This document shows, piece by piece, positions 15,808-23,461 of a stretch of DNA of 54,189 nucleotides (position 1 is its first letter; each line of letters begins with the position of its first letter). Position numbers and translations under genes: made by a program. The stretch comes from a bacterium (GTDB lineage Bacteria; Patescibacteriota; Minisyncoccia; CAIUEV01). Location of the stretch: positions 1 to 54,189 of the forward strand of contig JAJXZR010000011.1 of assembly GCA_021779915.1 (NCBI GenBank), in the 5' to 3' direction. Under the pieces are notes generated by a model. The model was given only the letters and a program-made list of their open reading frames with translations, had not been told where the DNA came from and ran no database searches.

Positions 15808-17628
15808 ATGACCGAAACTACAAAAGCCGGTGCTTCAAGGAGAGGGAGACACGTTTCTCGCGCTAAAGAACCGGAATTAAAAATCATACCCGTGTCTGAC
15901 GGGAACAGCAACCAAACAAATAACGTTGCTCAAAATGTAAAATCTGAAACAAAAGAACCTGAAAAAAAACTTAGAATTATTCCTCTGGGAGGGCTGGAAG
16001 AAGTGGGAAGAAATATGACTGTTATTGAGTATGGCAAGGATATTATTATTGTTGACATGGGCCTGCAATTTCCTGAAGAAGATATGCATGGGATCGATTA
16101 TATTATCCCAAACTCAAGATATTTACGGGATAAAACGGAAAATATCAGAGGAATAATCATTACTCACGGGCATATGGATCACATTGGAGCCATTCCTCAT
16201 CATGCTAAAGTATTGGGAAATCCCCCTATTTATACCGGCATGATGACCAAACCTATCATTCTTAAAAGACAAGAGGATTTTAAAGAAAGTCCGAAACTTA
16301 AAATTACTGGGGTGACAGATCAAGACTATCTACAACTGGGGGTTTTTGGCGTAGAATTTTTCCATGTTTGCCACAGTATTCCTGACTCATTGGGAATTGC
16401 TATTCATACGCCATGCGGGCTTATTATGCACACAGGAGACTTTAAATTTGATCAGAATCCAATTGGAGATGATCCGACAGATATTGGAAGAATCGCCCGT
16501 CTTTCAGAAAACGGCGTAATGGTTCTTATGTCAGATTCAACCGATGCAGGACACCCAGGGTATTCTATATCAGAATCAGAAGTTAAAGACAATTTTGAAG
16601 AAATTATTCGTAAATCAAATGGAAAGGTGATTGTGGGAACTTTTTCCAGTCTTTTAACTCGTATTCGTCACATGGTGGAAATCGCGGAAAAACTCGGTAG
16701 AAAAGTAGCAGTGGATGGATTTAGTATGAAAGCCAATGTCGAAATAGCCAGAAGAATGGGGTATATTAAGGCGAAAAAAGGTACTTTTATCGACATTAAA
16801 GAAATTAACCACTACCCCAAAAACAAAATAATTATAATGTGTACTGGAGCTCAGGGTGAAGACAAGGCCGTTCTTATGAGGATTGCCAACGAAGAGCACA
16901 GATATGTTCACTTGGAGAAAGGAGACACGATTGTTTTTTCTTCCTCGGTTATTCCCGGAAACGAAAGAACCGTGCAAGCTTTGAAAGACGGTTTAACAAA
17001 AAAGGGAGTAAGAGTTGTCCATTACCAGATGATGGACGTTCATTCAGGGGGTCATGCTAAGAGAGAAGAGCTTAAACTGATGTTAAATATTGTTAAGCCA
17101 AAATACTTGATTCCAATTCACGGAAACCATTATATGTTGAGGCAAAACGCAGAAACTGCCAAAGTGCTGGGAATGGACGATGATCACACCTTGATCGCAG
17201 AGAATGGTCAGGTAATAGAATTTGATAAAAAGGGAAATGGACGATTAACTAACGAGAAAGTCCCCGCTAATTATGTGATGGTGGATGGACTAGGGGTGGG
17301 GGATATTGGTAACGTAGTCCTTCGAGAAAGACAGCAATTGGCTCAGGATGGTATGTTTACGGTTATTGCAGTAATTGATTCAAACACGGGCAAACAAATT
17401 GGAAACGCTGACTTAATCTCTCGAGGATTTATTTATATGCGCAACAATCAAGAGCTACTCAAAGAATCGAGAATGGAAATCAAGAAAATTATTGAACAAA
17501 AAACTCGTGGAGGCTATCCGATAAATTGGGAATATGTCAGAAACTCTATTCGAGATGATGTCGGGCAGTTTCTCTTTAACAAAACTCAGAGAAGACCAAT
17601 GATCTTGCCTGTAATTATCGAGGTTTAA
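15808..17628 (+). CDS. rnj: Ribonuclease J
   Basis: A metallo-beta-lactamase/beta-CASP nuclease with 5'-3' exonuclease and endonuclease activity, central to mRNA decay and rRNA maturation in bacteria lacking RNase E. A basic ~50-residue N-terminal extension precedes LRIIPLGGLEEVGRNMTVIE. The zinc site THGHMDHIGAIPH is near residue 120, with HTGDFKFD later. The beta-CASP part has GTFSSLLTRI and IMCTGAQGE, and the C-terminal lactamase part has HSGGHAKREEL and IPIHGNHYMLR. The 606 residues span the full RNase J architecture including the small C-terminal domain. It starts at an ATG without a Shine-Dalgarno and ends at a strong bidirectional terminator. Confidence 0.96.
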   Translation: MTETTKAGASRRGRHVSRAKEPELKIIPVSDGNSNQTNNVAQNVKSETKEPEKKLRIIPLGGLEEVGRNMTVIEYGKDIIIVDMGLQFPEEDMHGIDYIIPNSRYLRDKTENIRGIIITHGHMDHIGAIPHHAKVLGNPPIYTGMMTKPIILKRQEDFKESPKLKITGVTDQDYLQLGVFGVEFFHVCHSIPDSLGIAIHTPCGLIMHTGDFKFDQNPIGDDPTDIGRIARLSENGVMVLMSDSTDAGHPGYSISESEVKDNFEEIIRKSNGKVIVGTFSSLLTRIRHMVEIAEKLGRKVAVDGFSMKANVEIARRMGYIKAKKGTFIDIKEINHYPKNKIIIMCTGAQGEDKAVLMRIANEEHRYVHLEKGDTIVFSSSVIPGNERTVQALKDGLTKKGVRVVHYQMMDVHSGGHAKREELKLMLNIVKPKYLIPIHGNHYMLRQNAETAKVLGMDDDHTLIAENGQVIEFDKKGNGRLTNEKVPANYVMVDGLGVGDIGNVVLRERQQLAQDGMFTVIAVIDSNTGKQIGNADLISRGFIYMRNNQELLKESRMEIKKIIEQKTRGGYPINWEYVRNSIRDDVGQFLFNKTQRRPMILPVIIEV

Positions 17629-17656
17629 AAAGATAGGAAGGATTTTTTATCGACAC

Positions 17657-17688
17657 AAAAAAACGAGGTACCAATGCCTCGTTTTTTT
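17657..17688. terminator. Bidirectional rho-independent terminator
   Basis: Stem AAAAAAACGAGG and CCTCGTTTTTTT with an 8-base loop. T-tracts on both strands suit the convergent rnj and lepB genes. Confidence 0.9.
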
Positions 17689-17690
17689 AT

Positions 17691-18275
17691 TTAATTATTG
17701 CCAAATACCTTTGCTTGCTCCAGTGGCCAAGCTCTTATCCATGCTTTTCCAACTATCAAATTGGCAGGTAGTGTTCCCCAAGATCTTGAGTCGGAACTAA
17801 AAAGTCGATTATCTCCCATTACAAAATATTCACTGGGATTCAATTGAACCGTCACATCTCCTTTAGTTACTTCTTCTGAAGGCAGATAGCGTTCGTCAAG
17901 AAGGAGTCCGTTTGGATTAGCATTGTTATAAATAGTGACTTGTTTGTTTTTAATTACCACTTTTTCACCCGGCAAGCCGACGATCCTTTTAATGAAATAT
18001 TGACTTGGATCTTTTGGGTATTTAAAAACAATCACTTCTCCTCTTCCGGGACTCCTAAACCGATAACTAAGCTCGTCCACAATTAAATAGTTACCATCGT
18101 GAAAATTAGGTTCCATACTAGCTCCTTTAACAAGAAAAGGCTGAATGACGTAAGATCTTATCAGCCAAACAATTATCAAAGAAGTTAGAACAACTTGTAA
18201 TATTTCTAAAAAATTAGAAAGTGTTCCTCCTGTCTTGGAACCATCGCTATTGTTCTTTTGCAATTCTTCTGGCAT
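17691..18275 (-). CDS. lepB: Signal peptidase I
   Basis: Cleaves signal peptides from secreted proteins on the outer face of the membrane. It has one N-terminal membrane helix (LQVVLTSLIIVWLIRSYVI). The catalytic serine box is GASMEPNFHDG and the catalytic lysine lies in FIKRIVGLPGEKV. Box E, FVMGDNRLFSSDSRSWG, is complete. I start at the ATG giving MPEELQKN rather than the upstream MYCFK, because the family begins a short way before the helix. About 194 residues is typical for Gram-positive-like enzymes. It would process the secreted proteins at 49.2-50.0 kb, among others. Confidence 0.94.
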   Translation of the reverse strand: MPEELQKNNSDGSKTGGTLSNFLEILQVVLTSLIIVWLIRSYVIQPFLVKGASMEPNFHDGNYLIVDELSYRFRSPGRGEVIVFKYPKDPSQYFIKRIVGLPGEKVVIKNKQVTIYNNANPNGLLLDERYLPSEEVTKGDVTVQLNPSEYFVMGDNRLFSSDSRSWGTLPANLIVGKAWIRAWPLEQAKVFGNN

Positions 18276-18429
18276 AAAATGGATATTAAGAGAATCAAAG
18301 CTCGTTTTAAAACAATACACTCTTCAAACCTAATTACTTAAAAAAATTCTTCATTTCAGAGTTTCCTCAAAGTTTTCTTATTGTATAATAAAACGAGGCA
18401 GTTGCCAAATTATTTTTGATTTAAAGAGC

Positions 18430-20025
18430 ATGCTTGATTTAATAAATATAGATAGCGTTATTATAGCTGCGAAAACGAGAGGAAAGGGAGTGGATGCCAA
18501 ACTTTTGCAAAGAGCCTATCAATTTTCTAAAGACGCTCACGAAACCCAAAAAAGAAAATCAGGCGAAGAGTATATTCAGCACCCTCTCCATACTGCTTAC
18601 ATTCTGGCCAACATGGGGATGAATAGCGAAACTATCGCTGCGGGGCTTCTACATGATGTTCCGGAAGATACAAAAATCACACTAGAAGATGTTAAAAACG
18701 AATTTGGTGAAGAAATCGCTTTTCTGGTAAGCGGGGTGACTAAAATCGGAAAAGTGAGATTAAGCAAAGAAAGGGCTCTTTCAACTTGGGAAAGCGATAA
18801 AGGAAAAGACGATGGAATTAAAAAAACAAAAGAAGATGAAGAAAAAGATAGGAAAAAAAATGACAAAGATCTTGTTTATATTGAAAATTTAAGGAGGATG
18901 ATGTTGGCAATGGCTGCCGATATTCGAATTATTTTAATTAAGCTGGCAGACAGGTTGCATAACATGCAAACACTCGATGTTTTGCCACCAGATAAACAAT
19001 ATCGTATAGCCAAAGAAACGTTGGAAATTTATGCTCCAATTGCCAATCGACTGGGAATCGGAGGAGTCAGGGGGCTTCTTGAAGATCTAGCCTTTTCTTA
19101 TGTTTTTCCCAAAAAATATCGAGAAATTGAAAAAATGACACGTGGTCAATATCGAGAAAAAGAGCAGGCTGTGGCTAAAGCTATTGAAGAAATTAGGGAC
19201 ATACTTGGGAAAGAAGGAGTTAAAATAGTAGACGTACACGGAAGAGCCAAGCATCTTTACAGTCTCTATCAAAAACTAGTCCGGCACCATATGAACATTG
19301 CCCGTATTTACGACTTAGTTGCTCTTCGCATTATCGTTTCAGAAGTGGCTACTTGCTATAAGACTTTGGGGATCATCCATAAATATTACAGACCCTTAAT
19401 TGGTAGAATAAAAGACTACATATCTCTTCCCAAGCCTAATGGATATCGTAGCTTGCATACTACTGTTTTTGGTCCTCAAAAAGAAATCATTGAAATTCAA
19501 ATTAGAACCCCCCAAATGCACTATGAAGCGGAATTTGGAATTGCGGCTCACTGGCTTTATTCTGAACGAAAGGGCTTTTATAGCTACTTTTTACCAAAAA
19601 ACAATCCGGCAAAGAACATTAATATGAAGGAATTGGAATGGGTTAGCGACCTTCGTTCCTGGCAAGAAGAAGTGGGTGGAGATCCAAAAGAATTTTTTCA
19701 AAGTCTAAAAATTGATTTTTTTCAAGACAGAATTTTTGCTTTTACTCCCAAAGGCGATGTTATTAATTTACCGGAAGGGGCGACTCCTGTCGACTTTGCT
19801 TATTTGGTCCATACCGAAATTGGAAGTTCCTGTATTGGAGCCAAAGTCAATGGACAAAAAGTTCCTCTAGATCATAAAATAAAAAACGGGGAAGTGGTAG
19901 AAATAATTACTAACCGATCTAAGAAAAATCCTGATGAAAATTGGTTGGAATTTGTCAAAACCAGCCAAGCTAGAGGAAAAATAAGACAATGGATTCGAAA
20001 ATCAAGCAGAATAAAAAATAGTTAG
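18430..20025 (+). CDS. RelA/SpoT (p)ppGpp synthetase/hydrolase lacking the C-terminal regulatory domains
   Basis: Makes and degrades the alarmone (p)ppGpp. The HD hydrolase domain has EEYIQHPLHTAYILA, the metal motif LLHDVPEDT and IKLADRLHNMQTL. The synthetase domain has RIYDLVALRIIV, LPKPNGYRSLHTTVFG and EIQIRTPQMHYEAEFGIAAH. A TGS domain follows (IFAFTPKGDVINLPEGATP). The protein stops about 30 residues after TGS, so the helical, zinc-finger/CC and ACT domains of full-length Rel (about 730 residues) are missing. A charged insert of roughly 40 residues (DKGKDDGIKKTKEDEEKD) interrupts the HD domain. Both active sites look intact. It is followed by ftsQ and the sugar transferase on the same strand. 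Confidence 0.9.
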   Translation: MLDLINIDSVIIAAKTRGKGVDAKLLQRAYQFSKDAHETQKRKSGEEYIQHPLHTAYILANMGMNSETIAAGLLHDVPEDTKITLEDVKNEFGEEIAFLVSGVTKIGKVRLSKERALSTWESDKGKDDGIKKTKEDEEKDRKKNDKDLVYIENLRRMMLAMAADIRIILIKLADRLHNMQTLDVLPPDKQYRIAKETLEIYAPIANRLGIGGVRGLLEDLAFSYVFPKKYREIEKMTRGQYREKEQAVAKAIEEIRDILGKEGVKIVDVHGRAKHLYSLYQKLVRHHMNIARIYDLVALRIIVSEVATCYKTLGIIHKYYRPLIGRIKDYISLPKPNGYRSLHTTVFGPQKEIIEIQIRTPQMHYEAEFGIAAHWLYSERKGFYSYFLPKNNPAKNINMKELEWVSDLRSWQEEVGGDPKEFFQSLKIDFFQDRIFAFTPKGDVINLPEGATPVDFAYLVHTEIGSSCIGAKVNGQKVPLDHKIKNGEVVEIITNRSKKNPDENWLEFVKTSQARGKIRQWIRKSSRIKNS

Positions 20026-20093
20026 GTTCTTAGACTTCTCTTTTTATCATTTTTGTTGTATTATTTACAGGTATTTTTAATATTCTTGCCAAG

Positions 20094-21242
20094 ATGGGCT
20101 TTTTTAAAAGAAAAAAGAATAGAAGTACTAATCAAAAAGTAGTTTTTAAAAGGGGGATTTCCCAAAAACCTTTAGTTTATAATCCTTCTTGGAAAAGTTT
20201 TAAAACCAATAAACGCAGGAATTCCCTTCAAAAAAATCCTCTGATTAGCGTAAAAACTCCTAGACTGGTCATATCCTACTTCCGTCTTTGGGTCATGAAA
20301 GTAACTTATAAAACACTCTTTATCCTGCTTTTTTTTGGTCTTTTCTATATGTTGTTTTTTTCTGAGTGGTTTCAAATACAAAGAGTGGTGATTGAAGGCA
20401 ACAAGAACACTGATAAAAAATTAATTTTGGACGCAGTAGAACCTTATTTACATAAGAAGGTTTTATCTTTTTTTCCTTCTAATAACTATTTTTGGATCTC
20501 TAATTCGGGAATAATTAAGGAAGTGAAAGCGGATTTTAGAAGGATAAGTGACGTAAAAATTCAAAAAAGTTTTCCCGGAACGTTGATTCTTAAAGTCGAA
20601 GAAAAAAAAGCCGTTTTATTGTTTTGCAACGAAAAAGGATGTCTTTGGGTAGATGAGGATGGCTATTCTTACAACCAGAGCTCATATTCCGAGGCGGTTT
20701 CTGACTCCACCGAAGTTGTGATTGTGGAGGACAGCTCTCACAGCGATCTAGTTGTCGGACAAGCTATTACTGATTCTGCCTATGTTTCTTTCGCTAATGA
20801 TTTATGGCATCAATTTCCTGAAAAAACCCAAAAGGAGCTCAGTGCTCTTTCAACCCCGCTCCCTTCAGCCAGAGAGATTAGAGCTACTACAAAAGAAGGA
20901 TGGACAGTTTATTTTGATGTAGATATGGGAATAGAAAGAAACATGAATTTGCTCGTGGAAGTGTTGAAGCAGATAAAAGATAAAGAGGGAGAAGGCAAAA
21001 TTCCTTGCCTTGACTATATAGATCTTCGAGTGCAGGATAGAGTTTTTTATAAATTAAAGGATAATTGTGGGGGCGAAAACCAGCAAAATAATAACGGTAA
21101 CAACAACAGTAACACTAACACTAACACTAATAATAATAATCAGTTGACAGATAGCAATCAAAATGCCAATAAAGACAATTCCTTAAAAACAAATTCCGAA
21201 TCCAATACTAATAAATCGGCAAAAAATAAAAAGAAAAATTAA
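20094..21242 (+). CDS. ftsQ: FtsQ/DivIB-like cell-division protein with POTRA domain
   Basis: A 382-residue bitopic membrane protein. A basic cytoplasmic N-terminus of ~75 residues precedes a single helix (TLFILLFFGLFYMLFF), then a POTRA domain beginning FQIQRVVIEGNKNTDKKLI. The beta domain includes VKIQKSFPGTLILKVEEKKA and LWVDEDGYSYN, the FtsQ arrangement. It bridges early and late divisome proteins. The C-terminal ~55 residues are an Asn/Ser/Thr-rich low-complexity tail encoded by AACACT-like short tandem repeats; a similar Asn-rich tail occurs in the anchored protein at 33.5 kb. The usual murC/ddl neighbours are absent. Confidence 0.82.
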   Translation: MGFFKRKKNRSTNQKVVFKRGISQKPLVYNPSWKSFKTNKRRNSLQKNPLISVKTPRLVISYFRLWVMKVTYKTLFILLFFGLFYMLFFSEWFQIQRVVIEGNKNTDKKLILDAVEPYLHKKVLSFFPSNNYFWISNSGIIKEVKADFRRISDVKIQKSFPGTLILKVEEKKAVLLFCNEKGCLWVDEDGYSYNQSSYSEAVSDSTEVVIVEDSSHSDLVVGQAITDSAYVSFANDLWHQFPEKTQKELSALSTPLPSAREIRATTKEGWTVYFDVDMGIERNMNLLVEVLKQIKDKEGEGKIPCLDYIDLRVQDRVFYKLKDNCGGENQQNNNGNNNSNTNTNTNNNNQLTDSNQNANKDNSLKTNSESNTNKSAKNKKKN

Positions 21243-21412
21243 AAAGTATCGATTTAAAATTAATATATTTTAAATTCACTTCCTACCTGAAGCGGGTCGC
21301 CCAAGAAGACAAATTTAAATTCCAATTTGAAAATAATTTTTCGACGGTGTTGCTTTAACTGTTTTTTAAGGCTTCTATATAAGTATCAAAGAGAAATAAT
21401 TTTATATTTTCT

Positions 21413-22792
21413 ATGAAGAAATCGGAGTTGCTTTTTAATGTTTTTCTAGTTCCGCTCGACTTTTTGTCGATCGTTTTGGCAAGTATAACTGTCTACTCGC
21501 TACGTTTTTATAATCCGATAGTTGAGAGTTACCCGGTGCTTTATGATTTGACTTTTCAGTCGTATTTTCAGCTCTCCTTGATAGCCAGTCTTTTTGTAGT
21601 CGTAATTTATGCGATTGAGGGACTCTATTCGATGAAAGTAACAAGGGGACCATTAAAAGAAGTGATAAAAATTTTCAGCGCTACTTCCGCCGCCCTAATG
21701 ATCTTTGTTCTGGCTGCCTTTGTTGACAAGTACTTGTTTTCTTCCCGCTTTATTTTGATTGGTGGCTGGGTGTTGATTATCATTTTTGTTTCTCTGGAAA
21801 GATTTCTTATTAGGAGACTACAAAGACATTTAGCCAAAGTTAAGGGGATCGGAACACATCGAGTTTTAATTACCGGAAAAAACGATATTAGCGATCAAAT
21901 AATGAAATTTCTAAAAGTCCGCCCCCAAACTCCTTACAAGGTAATAGCTAGAGTGGAACATATTTCTAAGGAGGGCCTGGAAAAATATAAAAACAGAATA
22001 GATGAAATATTGGAATGTGATCCCGAAATGCCAATAGAGGAAGTTAATATTTTGGCGAACTTTTGTGAGATTAATCGGATAGAATTCAAATACGTGCCTA
22101 ATCTTTTCGCCGCCAGGGCTACCAATATCGAAATAAGAACTTTGGCGGGGTTTCCTGTCGTAGAAATCAAGAGAACGCCTCTAGATGGGTGGGGAAGGGT
22201 TATTAAGCGAATATCTGACATTCTGGTTTCTGTTTTGGTTTTAATCTTGTTTTCTCCCTTCTTTATTGTAATTGCTATAATAATCAAATTAGACAGCGAG
22301 GGACCGGTTTTTGTGAAGCTAAAAAGAGTTTCCCAGGGAAAGATTATCATGATGATGAAGTTTCGCTCTATGGTGAAAGACGCAAAAAAGATGAAAAAAC
22401 TACTTATGAAATACAATGAAAGAAAAGACGGTCCTCTTTTTAAGATGGCTAACGATCCACGGATTACTAAGTTTGGCAAATTTCTTCGAAAGACCAGATT
22501 GGATGAATTCCCTCAACTATTCAATGTCTTAAAAGGAGAAATGAGCTTGGTGGGTCCAAGACCCCATGAACCAGAAGAAATTGAGGAATATAAACACCAT
22601 CACAAGAAGGTGCTGACTATAAAATCGGGAATCACCGGAATGGCTCAAGTTTCTGGAAGCTCCAATCTATCTTTTGAAGATGAAGTAGGACTCGACACTT
22701 ATTATATCGAGAACTGGTCATTACTTCTGGATTTTATTATTCTCGCCAGGACTTTTTTAATTCTGCTTAAGGGAGATAAGAATGCGTGCTAG
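21413..22792 (+). CDS. Polyprenyl-phosphate sugar-1-phosphate transferase (WcaJ/bacterial sugar transferase family)
   Basis: Transfers a sugar-1-phosphate from a nucleotide sugar to undecaprenyl phosphate, the first step of an exopolysaccharide or cell-surface glycan. The N-terminal half has four to five membrane helices and a CoA-binding-like region (RVLITGKNDISDQI). The catalytic half has RISDILVSVLVLILFSPFF, then GPVFVKLKRVSQGK and MKFRSMVKDA. LRKTRLDEFPQLFNVLKGEM and SLVGPRPHEPEEI hold the active-site residues, and SGITGMAQVSGSS and YIENWSLLLDF complete the family signature. It may cooperate with the nucleotidyltransferase and GT4 at 35.5-37.5 kb, though they are distant. Confidence 0.93.
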   Translation: MKKSELLFNVFLVPLDFLSIVLASITVYSLRFYNPIVESYPVLYDLTFQSYFQLSLIASLFVVVIYAIEGLYSMKVTRGPLKEVIKIFSATSAALMIFVLAAFVDKYLFSSRFILIGGWVLIIIFVSLERFLIRRLQRHLAKVKGIGTHRVLITGKNDISDQIMKFLKVRPQTPYKVIARVEHISKEGLEKYKNRIDEILECDPEMPIEEVNILANFCEINRIEFKYVPNLFAARATNIEIRTLAGFPVVEIKRTPLDGWGRVIKRISDILVSVLVLILFSPFFIVIAIIIKLDSEGPVFVKLKRVSQGKIIMMMKFRSMVKDAKKMKKLLMKYNERKDGPLFKMANDPRITKFGKFLRKTRLDEFPQLFNVLKGEMSLVGPRPHEPEEIEEYKHHHKKVLTIKSGITGMAQVSGSSNLSFEDEVGLDTYYIENWSLLLDFIILARTFLILLKGDKNAC

Positions 22793-22809
22793 GTGAGTTT
22801 AGAAAGTTT

Positions 22810-22838
22810 CCGCCATAAGGCGGATCCGCCTCTGGCGG
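22810..22838. repeat. Double GC hairpin CCGCC/GGCGG
   Basis: CCGCCATAAGGCGG directly followed by ATCCGCCTCTGGCGG: two small hairpins that can also pair with each other. It lies just behind the sugar-transferase gene; without a U-tract, terminator function is doubtful. It resembles the short GC-rich palindromes scattered elsewhere in the window. Confidence 0.6.
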
Positions 22839-22975
22839 AAGAAAGTTGGATTTATTCGTTTAAAAAAACTAAAAAAATATTGACGTGACTGTTTTTTAGT
22901 GGGAAATAACAGCAACTGGCTGTTTCATTTCAACGATGCTCTTTAAAAAACTAAATATATGAAAGGGGAAGAAAG

Positions 22976-23347
22976 ATGTTTAAAACAGAATCTGATTTTT
23001 TGGGGAGGGTGGTTGGAGTAATCGTGGGGGTATTGATAGGAATGCTTACATTTACTTCTCTTGCTTTTTTGTGTAGAAGTTCGTATAGATATTCATTTGT
23101 TCTTTTAGAAAGCAACGGGTTGACTTTGGGTGGGCTTATTTTAGGTGTTTTAATGCTCCTTTGCTTTCCTGTTATACTTTTTTTCGTAGCACTGATATTA
23201 CCTATACCTTTTGGGCAAATGCTATATAGATTTATCGCTAAGATACCAGGACCTGATAATAGCTGGGAGTCGTATGGTGTAGGTTTAAATTCACATACTC
23301 TCAAAGACATTGATTCTGGCAAAACGTATCGAGTTACTGAGCTATAG
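22976..23347 (+). CDS. Small membrane protein of unknown function
   Basis: A 123-residue protein with two or three hydrophobic stretches (VVGVIVGVLIGMLTFTSLAF, GLILGVLMLLCFPVILFFVA) and a polar C-terminus of ~40 residues. I recognise no family. Support for translation is good: a strong Shine-Dalgarno (GAAAGGGGAAG) lies seven bases before the ATG, which is unusual in this window, a TTGACG promoter-like box lies ~95 bases upstream, and a clear terminator follows. The antisense ORF of equal length (22951-23322) has none of these and is taken as a shadow. Confidence 0.6.
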   Translation: MFKTESDFLGRVVGVIVGVLIGMLTFTSLAFLCRSSYRYSFVLLESNGLTLGGLILGVLMLLCFPVILFFVALILPIPFGQMLYRFIAKIPGPDNSWESYGVGLNSHTLKDIDSGKTYRVTEL

Positions 23348-23397
23348 ATAATCTCAATAAATGAAAAATGAGATAATATAAGGGGAAAAATTTTATC

Positions 23398-23429
23398 AAA
23401 AAACGTCGGTTAAATTAACCGACGTTTTT
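23398..23429. terminator. Bidirectional terminator
   Basis: Stem AAAACGTCGGTTA and TAACCGACGTTTT with a very small AT loop, and A/T tracts outside. It separates the small membrane-protein gene from the convergent VirB6/TrbL-like gene. Confidence 0.9.
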
Positions 23430-23461
23430 AAGTAATCTAAAAAATCAAGAGTTAAGAATAA

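Noticed and set aside
21090-21160. Short tandem AAC/ACT repeats considered as a CRISPR or regulatory repeat array
   Set aside because: They encode the Asn/Thr-rich tail of FtsQ in frame. No CRISPR-like direct repeats with uniform spacers occur anywhere in the window.
21934-22479. 181-codon minus-strand ORF
   Set aside because: Antisense shadow of the conserved catalytic half of the sugar transferase.
22951-23322. 123-codon minus-strand ORF opposite the small membrane-protein gene
   Set aside because: It has no Shine-Dalgarno or promoter and its composition is that of an antisense frame; the plus-strand gene has a strong Shine-Dalgarno and terminator.
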